Positions 59,526 through 64,000 of a DNA stretch of 64,000 bases are shown here, piece by piece. Below the pieces are notes generated by a model. The model saw nothing but the letters and a program-made list of their open reading frames with translations, did not search any database and was not told the origin of the DNA. The number at the start of each line of letters is the position of its first letter. The first letter of the stretch is position 1. The position numbers were made by a program, and so were the translations under genes. The stretch is from Cyanobacteria bacterium SBLK. GTDB taxonomy: Bacteria > Cyanobacteriota > Cyanobacteriia > Cyanobacteriales > Spirulinaceae. The DNA lies in assembly GCA_017746715.1 (NCBI GenBank), contig JAGHZQ010000065.1, positions 62,001-126,000 of the forward strand, read 5' to 3'.

Positions 59526-60116
59526 TCAACTGCGCTCGAAGACGGGATTATTAAGCGGCCAGTTCCGAGGCTCGTTGAGGACTTCGGCGATGGGGAGAGC
59601 AGTTTCTAAGCCATTCATGTAGCGCTTGACAAGGCGATCGTACAGCAATAAATAAATTGCCGCTCCGAGGTTGGTACAGTGTCGGGTGGGAATAAATACG
59701 CGGCGATGGCATAATCCTCGTACGCTTTTGGGGACGCTTCCATCTTCAGGACCAAAGAGATAGATAGCATTTTCGGGATGCTCGAAGACCAATAAATTTT
59801 CAGACGCGGGTAATAATTCAACCGCTACAGGAACGGCATTGTCAAAATATTCGAGGGGGCGATCTTCGAGAATGATATCCACATCGGCAAATCCTTTCAT
59901 GCGCTCTTCCCGAGGGATGCGATTTTGCGCCCAAATTGCTTTCGCGCAACGCTGACCCGTTATCCAAACTTGGGAGATATCAAAACAGGAGGCCGCACGA
60001 ACTGCTGCTCCCACATTAAACGGATCGCGGGGATCGTACATCAAAATTGCAGGGAATTCACCTTTTTTGGCAGCTTTGAATGGCCATTTGGGTTGAACGA
60101 GAGAGGCTTTACTCAC
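59526..60116 (-). CDS. SpoU/TrmH-family RNA 2'-O-methyltransferase
   Basis: 196 residues. SPOUT motifs: 'YDPRDPFNVGAAVRAASCF' (motif 1, Asn-Arg), 'IYLFGPEDGSVPKSV' (motif 2, SAM binding) and 'RVFIPTRHCTNLGAAIYLLL' (motif 3 of the knotted fold). It lacks an N-terminal RNA-binding extension, so it is a minimal member, as in TrmL-like enzymes. Target tRNA or rRNA position unknown. Minus strand, convergent with the Npt-HEAT gene. Confidence 0.88.
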   Translation of the reverse strand: MSKASLVQPKWPFKAAKKGEFPAILMYDPRDPFNVGAAVRAASCFDISQVWITGQRCAKAIWAQNRIPREERMKGFADVDIILEDRPLEYFDNAVPVAVELLPASENLLVFEHPENAIYLFGPEDGSVPKSVRGLCHRRVFIPTRHCTNLGAAIYLLLYDRLVKRYMNGLETALPIAEVLNEPRNWPLNNPVFERS

Positions 60117-60374
60117 GGAACTCTCCTAGCTTTACATTTTCTTATTCTATTTTGCCACACCGTTATAGTTTCCGGGTTTTCTGGGATGCTATTCCCCGCA
60201 TAATTACGGATGTTCGCGATTGAGTGCGATCGCGATCGCATCCTTTACCCCATCTTCATCATCTTAAAGATTGTATGAACTCACTTGGGATTGCCCGATG
60301 CGATCGCAATTTTTGGCGATGAAATTCACCCGAGGAAACCAGACTTCGTCACGTTGCCCCCCGAGAAAACGAGG

Positions 60375-60396
60375 GATGATAAAGACATCGAGAGAG
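60375..60396 (+). promoter_or_regulatory. Conserved upstream element of tandem small gene 1
   Basis: GATGATAAAGACATCGAGAG, ending 15-16 bases before ATG 60412. The same motif, roughly ATAATAAAG-TGTCGAGAG, precedes the two sister genes at almost the same distance (60841-60860 and 61344-61363). Confidence 0.5.
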
Positions 60397-60411
60397 AACC
60401 CGACAAGAACC

Positions 60412-60612
60412 ATGTTGACCCTCCAACTCATCCCCGGTGCACTTTCTGAAATCTTCGCCACGGTCTGCGATACGGGCATTTTAACCCTTGGCGATCGCTA
60501 CGGTTTAATGGCAGCAATCCTTGATGAAAATCTGGGAGACAACGAACGCAGAGCTGTCAATCGCATTCTTCGTGCCGTACGGCGAGGGAAAATTCAATTC
60601 GCTGCAATTTAA
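60412..60612 (+). CDS. Small conserved protein, tandem paralogue 1 of 3
   Basis: 66 residues: 'MLTLQLIPGALSEIFATV', the core 'LTLGDRYGLMAAILDENL' and the helical basic tail 'RAVNRILRAVRRGKIQF'. Nearly the whole length is shared with the proteins at 60879 and 61381. It is likely an all-helical, soluble, DNA- or protein-binding small protein; no named family was recognised. No Shine-Dalgarno. It has its own upstream element and its own terminator, so the three copies are separate transcription units. Confidence 0.75.
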   Translation: MLTLQLIPGALSEIFATVCDTGILTLGDRYGLMAAILDENLGDNERRAVNRILRAVRRGKIQFAAI

Positions 60613-60659
60613 CTGTTCAAACATTTTCTCTCCTATTAACTTTCACTTGAGTTATTTGG

Positions 60660-60696
60660 TCTCCCTACCCGATAGATCGGTTGGGGGATTTTTTTT
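60660..60696 (+). terminator. Rho-independent terminator of small gene 1
   Basis: TCTCCCTACCCGAT, AG, ATCGGTTGGGGGA forms a stem with one small bulge and is followed by eight T. Confidence 0.8.
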
Positions 60697-60840
60697 GCCG
60701 ATCGCCAACAATGCGATCGCGATCGCATTTCGGTAGAAATCCCGATCGCTTTTGATGGTAATTACGATCGCTTGATGCAGTGCGTAAATTCACCGAAACA
60801 ATGGCATGGAGATCGCCTCCACTCTCGAGAAAAAGAGAAA

Positions 60841-60860
60841 TAATAAATAATGTCGAGAGA
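60841..60860 (+). promoter_or_regulatory. Conserved upstream element of tandem small gene 2
   Basis: TAATAAATAATGTCGAGAGA, 18 bases before ATG 60879; sister of 60375-60396 and 61344-61363. Confidence 0.5.
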
Positions 60861-60878
60861 AAAAAACGGTAGCCAACA

Positions 60879-61082
60879 ATGTTAAATCATCATCTCCTCA
60901 TTCCGGGTGCAATTTCTGAAATGGTCGCTTCTATTTCCGATACAAAAGTATTAAGTTTGGGCGATCGCTACGGACTCATGGCTGCAATTGTCGATGAAAG
61001 TCTCGATGAAAACGAACGCCTCGCTATCGATCGCATCCTTCGCTTCGTCGCACGCGGGAAACTCAAATTTGCAGACCATTAA
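60879..61082 (+). CDS. Small conserved protein, tandem paralogue 2 of 3
   Basis: 67 residues, 'LLIPGAISEMVASISDT', core 'LSLGDRYGLMAAIVDESL' and tail 'LAIDRILRFVARGKLKF'. The most diverged of the three copies, with one extra residue near the N-terminus. The HIP1 octamer GCGATCGC is embedded in the codons for 'GDRY' at the same place in all three genes. Function unknown. Confidence 0.75.
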   Translation: MLNHHLLIPGAISEMVASISDTKVLSLGDRYGLMAAIVDESLDENERLAIDRILRFVARGKLKFADH

Positions 61083-61140
61083 GAGATTGAGATAAGAACC
61101 ATTTTCTCTCGCATTTCGTTTTGATTTGAACCCTAAATTT

Positions 61141-61173
61141 TCCTCGGACTTCCCCAGTACGAGGATTTTTTTT
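61141..61173 (+). terminator. Rho-independent terminator of small gene 2
   Basis: Perfect 6-bp stem TCCTCG / CGAGGA with a 13-base loop, followed by eight T. Confidence 0.8.
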
Positions 61174-61343
61174 GCGATCGCGATCGCCAGACAGGGAAAA
61201 TTCGATCGCGGGGTTTCCTGATGGAGATCGGTAACAACCCTGTATGAATTCACTTTCAACTGTCCTCTCAGATCGCCTCCTCTCGCGATGCAATTCACGT
61301 ATTTTACCAACCCGCGATCGCGTCGCATTTATCATAAAAGCTC

Positions 61344-61363
61344 GATAATAAAGGTGTCGAAAG
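61344..61363 (+). promoter_or_regulatory. Conserved upstream element of tandem small gene 3
   Basis: GATAATAAAGGTGTCGAAAG, 17 bases before ATG 61381; sister of 60375-60396 and 60841-60860. Confidence 0.5.
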
Positions 61364-61380
61364 CAACATCCTCAAAAACA

Positions 61381-61581
61381 ATGTTAAACCTCCAACTCAT
61401 TCCCGGCGCCCTTTTTGAACTTTTTGCTTCCGCCGTTAACACGGGTACTCTAACGATTGGCGATCGCTACGGACTCATGGCTGCTATTCTGGAGGAAAAT
61501 CTCAGCGAAGAAGAAAGAGATGCAGTCAATCGCCTCCTTTATGCGGTGCGTAGGGGTAACATCAAATTGGTAACCTCTTAG
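61381..61581 (+). CDS. Small conserved protein, tandem paralogue 3 of 3
   Basis: 66 residues, 'MLNLQLIPGALFELFASA', core 'LTIGDRYGLMAAILEENL' and tail 'DAVNRLLYAVRRGNIKL'. Closest to copy 1. The frame is open to 61288 upstream, but homology to the other two fixes the start at 61381. It has no terminator of its own, and the TAXI-type gene begins 21 bases after its stop, so these two may be co-transcribed. Confidence 0.75.
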   Translation: MLNLQLIPGALFELFASAVNTGTLTIGDRYGLMAAILEENLSEEERDAVNRLLYAVRRGNIKLVTS

Positions 61582-61602
61582 AGGGGAATTGAGTATCGAG
61601 TC

Positions 61603-62952
61603 ATGGGCCAACGAAGAATCCTTATCGCGATCGCGCTAGCGAGCACCTTGATTTTTCTGGCTTCCTTGGGTGCATTTATTCGCGATCGCCAACGAGTCAT
61701 TAAATTAACCTTAGCGACGGGTTCTCAAACGGGAGTTTATTATCCCTTTGGAGTCGCGATCGCCCAAACTATCGCTCAACATCAACCCAAAATTAATATT
61801 CAAGTTCTGCAAACCAATGGCTCTCGAGAAAATATGCAGTTGCTCGAATCTGGAGAAGTGGAACTGGCGATCGTGCAAAGCGATACGCCAACTTTCCCAG
61901 ATGCTCGAGCCATTAGTATTTTATATGCAGAACTGTTTCATCTTATTGCAACTAAATCTTCGCAAATTGAAAGTATTGCCGATCTAAAAAACAAGCGCAT
62001 TGCTCTCATGCCCAAGGGGAGCGGTTCTTACGATGCTTTTTGGACGGTTGCCGATCATTACAACTTTAAAAAACAAGATTTTCAGATTATTGAAATTACC
62101 CCAGAAGAAGCATTAAAAGCATTTCATCCCGAGAATATAGATGCCATTTTTCGCGTTCAACCCGTCGGCAATACCTGGACGCGAAAATTATTGCAACAAA
62201 CTGAAGGCAATCTCATCGCCATCGATCAAGCAGCTGCGATGAAAATTCTCATCCCCTATTTAGATCGAGGAATGATTCCCAAGGGAACGTATCAAGCATT
62301 ACCCCCCGTTCCCGATCGCGATATTGAAATGGTGGGGGTACAAGCCACATTGTTAACGCATAAAAGAATCAAACCAGAAATTATCCGCGAGATCGCCGAA
62401 ATTCTCTATGAATATCGATACGATTTAGTGAAATTAGAACCGAGAGCCGCCGCAATCTCGCCCCCCAATGTCGGCAATAATGTAGGATTGCCTTTGCATC
62501 GCGGAGCGAGGAGTTATTTCGAGCGGGAAAAACCGAGTTTCTTAACGGAAAATGCCGAACTTTTCGCCTTTATTCTCTCTATTTTTACTTTATTCTTTTC
62601 AGCAATTTGGTCGTTGCGATCGGCACTCTTCCAAAAACAAAAAAATCGCGCCGATCGCTACAATTTACAGATTTTAAAACTCACCGAAGCGGCCCAAACC
62701 GTTGACAATCTCGAACAACTGCAAAGTTTGCGATCGCAATTATTCACTATTTTTCGCAAAGTCGTCGAAGATCTCGATCTCGATCGCATCACCCCCGAAT
62801 CCTTCCAATCCTTTAGTTTCACTTGGGAAGCCGCCATCAACACCATTCACCACCGCGAATTAATTGCCCTGAGCAAGCGGGGAGCGTCGGGAGATGGGGA
62901 AGAGGGGGGAGCGTCGGGAGATGGGGGAGAAAAACCCGTCCTCTTTTCCTAA
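61603..62952 (+). CDS. TAXI-family TRAP-type solute-binding protein, membrane-anchored
   Basis: 449 residues. N-terminal signal anchor 'RILIAIALASTLIFLASLGA', then the TAXI binding fold (about 35-290): 'LTLATGSQTGVYYPFGVAIA', 'VLQTNGSRENMQLLESGEVE', 'AIVQSD', 'LKNKRIALMPKGSGSYDAFW'. Unlike ordinary TAXI proteins it continues with a second membrane segment ('LFAFILSIFTLFFSAIWSL', about 322-340) and a cytosolic coiled tail of about 100 residues, so it may signal or tether rather than feed a TRAP permease; no permease gene is near. The C-terminus contains a 27-bp tandem duplication encoding GASGDG repeats (62881-62926). Confidence 0.85.
   Translation: MGQRRILIAIALASTLIFLASLGAFIRDRQRVIKLTLATGSQTGVYYPFGVAIAQTIAQHQPKINIQVLQTNGSRENMQLLESGEVELAIVQSDTPTFPDARAISILYAELFHLIATKSSQIESIADLKNKRIALMPKGSGSYDAFWTVADHYNFKKQDFQIIEITPEEALKAFHPENIDAIFRVQPVGNTWTRKLLQQTEGNLIAIDQAAAMKILIPYLDRGMIPKGTYQALPPVPDRDIEMVGVQATLLTHKRIKPEIIREIAEILYEYRYDLVKLEPRAAAISPPNVGNNVGLPLHRGARSYFEREKPSFLTENAELFAFILSIFTLFFSAIWSLRSALFQKQKNRADRYNLQILKLTEAAQTVDNLEQLQSLRSQLFTIFRKVVEDLDLDRITPESFQSFSFTWEAAINTIHHRELIALSKRGASGDGEEGGASGDGGEKPVLFS
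62881..62926. repeat. 27-bp tandem duplication in the TAXI gene 3' end
   Basis: GGAGCGTCGGGAGATGGGG occurs at 62881-62899 and again at 62908-62926, in frame, giving a nine-residue repeat with GASGDG. Confidence 0.75.
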
Positions 62953-62975
62953 GCGATCGCTATTTTTTGAATTGA

Positions 62976-64000
62976 TTACCGCATTCTCGGGAAACTGGGT
63001 AAATCTACCGCAGCAAGAGACTTGATTTTTTTCTGGGGACGGGGTTGTAGGGTTGGAGCCGGTGCTGGAGTAGGGGACGGAAAACGGGCGATCGTTCCCG
63101 TTGATTTGCGATCGCCGCCCTTGCTTTTGCGAAAATCCGGGAGGGAAACATTCAATCCCAAGGCGGGGGGTTGATGGGAATATTGAGAGGTATGAGGAGA
63201 AGGTGGTGTTGTTTCTTCTCGAAGAGAGTGAGGAAATTCTTGTTCCGATTCTCGTTGCGGTGGGTTCATGGTTCGCTTGACCCACGTTGGCGGCTCTCCA
63301 ACTTCCGATTGTTGGTTTCTAAATTGTAACGACCAAGGTTGAATCGGTTTGGGTTTGAGAGACCCGGAAAAATTAAGCGTTTTGGGAGCGGGAGACGCGG
63401 GAGGGAGCATTTCCGGCGATCGCTCTACCTCTTTAGCGGGGAAGTGGGGGAATTGGCTGATTTGTTCCCTGTCTTCTCCTGTAAAGGGACTCGATGGCGA
63501 AGACGCGGGAGGCAAACTTAAATACTTATCCAAAACCGCTTTAAACTGTTGGGTGTGCTGTTGTTGACGGCTGAGACGATCTCGTAGTTGCTGGGAGTTA
63601 TCCGAGGCTTGCACGAGTAACTGAGACTGTTCTTCGTAGCGCTGTCGGACTAAGGCGCATTCCCTCTCCAACTGGACGATATGAGTTTGGGCAACCTCTA
63701 ATTGAGAGGTTAGGGTTTCGATCAAAGAGTGCTGGCGTTGGGCGACGTGATGGGAGGCTTCCAACTCCTGAAAGAGCAGTTCTACTTGAGCTTGTGCCTC
63801 GAGCAATTCCGGATCGGGTTTCGATGGAGGGAGAGAATTCTGTCGCGATCGCCGCCGTTCGGTTTCCAAATCTTCTCGCGTTTGCGTTAGTGCTTGTTCT
63901 AAGGCAGCCACTTTTTTCAACAATTCGCGATTGCGCTGGCGTAATTTTCTAGCCAAAGTAAACCAATCGGCTTCATTAACGGTATGGGGATTATTCGTAA
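62976..64000 (-). CDS. Coiled-coil, Pro/Ser-rich hypothetical protein (5' end outside window)
   Basis: The frame is still open at the window edge ('NNPHTVNEADWFTLARKLRQ' is encoded at 63930-64000), so the start lies beyond; a TTG at 63956 would be internal. The N-terminal 180 or so residues are coiled coil ('LLKKVAALEQALTQTREDLE', 'LRDRLSRQQQHTQQFKAVL'). The C-terminal half is Pro/Ser/Thr-rich, low complexity and basic ('KSKGGDRKSTGT'), ending 'AAVDLPSFPRMR'. I recall the 'NEADWxTLARKLRQRNREL' pattern from conserved cyanobacterial proteins of unknown role. Confidence 0.65.
   Translation of the reverse strand, partial: TNNPHTVNEADWFTLARKLRQRNRELLKKVAALEQALTQTREDLETERRRSRQNSLPPSKPDPELLEAQAQVELLFQELEASHHVAQRQHSLIETLTSQLEVAQTHIVQLERECALVRQRYEEQSQLLVQASDNSQQLRDRLSRQQQHTQQFKAVLDKYLSLPPASSPSSPFTGEDREQISQFPHFPAKEVERSPEMLPPASPAPKTLNFSGSLKPKPIQPWSLQFRNQQSEVGEPPTWVKRTMNPPQRESEQEFPHSLREETTPPSPHTSQYSHQPPALGLNVSLPDFRKSKGGDRKSTGTIARFPSPTPAPAPTLQPRPQKKIKSLAAVDLPSFPRMR

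Overview
The window is a piece of a cyanobacterial chromosome. The HIP1 octamer GCGATCGC occurs throughout, both inside and between genes. The gene content agrees: UDP-sulfoquinovose synthase (sqdB), PII protein (glnB), phosphoketolase, a DUF3370-type secreted protein, a CyaB-type GAF/PAS adenylate cyclase, an HstK-type hybrid Ser/Thr-His kinase and a WD40-repeat Ser/Thr kinase. The signalling load and contractile-injection genes fit a filamentous (Oscillatoriales/Nostocales-like) strain, but the species cannot be fixed. I saw no tRNA, rRNA, CRISPR array or intact insertion sequence.

Layout. 1-3.5 kb: the end of a C5 cytosine methyltransferase, a small secreted protein, and a three-gene partner-switching operon (STAS protein, GAF/SpoIIE phosphatase, RsbW-like kinase). 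3.7-8.5 kb: a phosphoketolase/acetate kinase locus (xfp divergent from a histidine phosphatase-ackA operon), with the same 28-bp palindromic repeat at the 3' end of both arms. 8.6-11.5 kb: a guanidinoacetate N-methyltransferase homologue, an EamA transporter and an L-arginine:glycine amidinotransferase, together the two enzymes of animal creatine synthesis. This is the most striking finding. 12-21 kb: gpmI, a conserved small protein, an alpha/beta-hydrolase-fold protein without its nucleophile, a NACHT NTPase (candidate immune protein), hom and sqdB. 21-22.8 kb: a gene-free, AT-rich stretch full of short tandem duplications and inverted repeats. 22.8-28.9 kb: phenylalanine ammonia-lyase, a small ORF, an acyl-CoA ligase, a KASIII-like enzyme lacking the usual His, and an SDR, resembling an uncharacterised cinnamate-derived pathway.

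29-40 kb: HstK-type kinase, recN, adenylate cyclase and a coiled-coil protein. 40.8-44.7 kb: three baseplate genes of a contractile injection system (gp25-like, J-like, I-like). 45-56 kb: prolyl oligopeptidase, a truncated histidine kinase, a zinc-ribbon/kinase/WD40 protein, glnB, an orphan sensor kinase, DUF3370, a methyltransferase, a pheophytinase-like hydrolase, a TnpB remnant and infC. 56-64 kb: an Npt-type nucleotide-transporter domain fused to HEAT repeats, a SpoU methyltransferase, three tandem paralogous 66-67-residue proteins each behind a similar upstream element, a TAXI solute-binding protein, and a partial coiled-coil gene running off the window.

How they fit together: most of the window is housekeeping and signalling. 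The locally coherent systems are the partner-switch operon, the phosphoketolase-acetate module (acetyl-P to acetate plus ATP), the putative creatine cassette, the putative cinnamoyl-CoA cassette and the injection-system baseplate operon. All functional statements come from reading the proteins by eye and from recalled family motifs; no database search was run.
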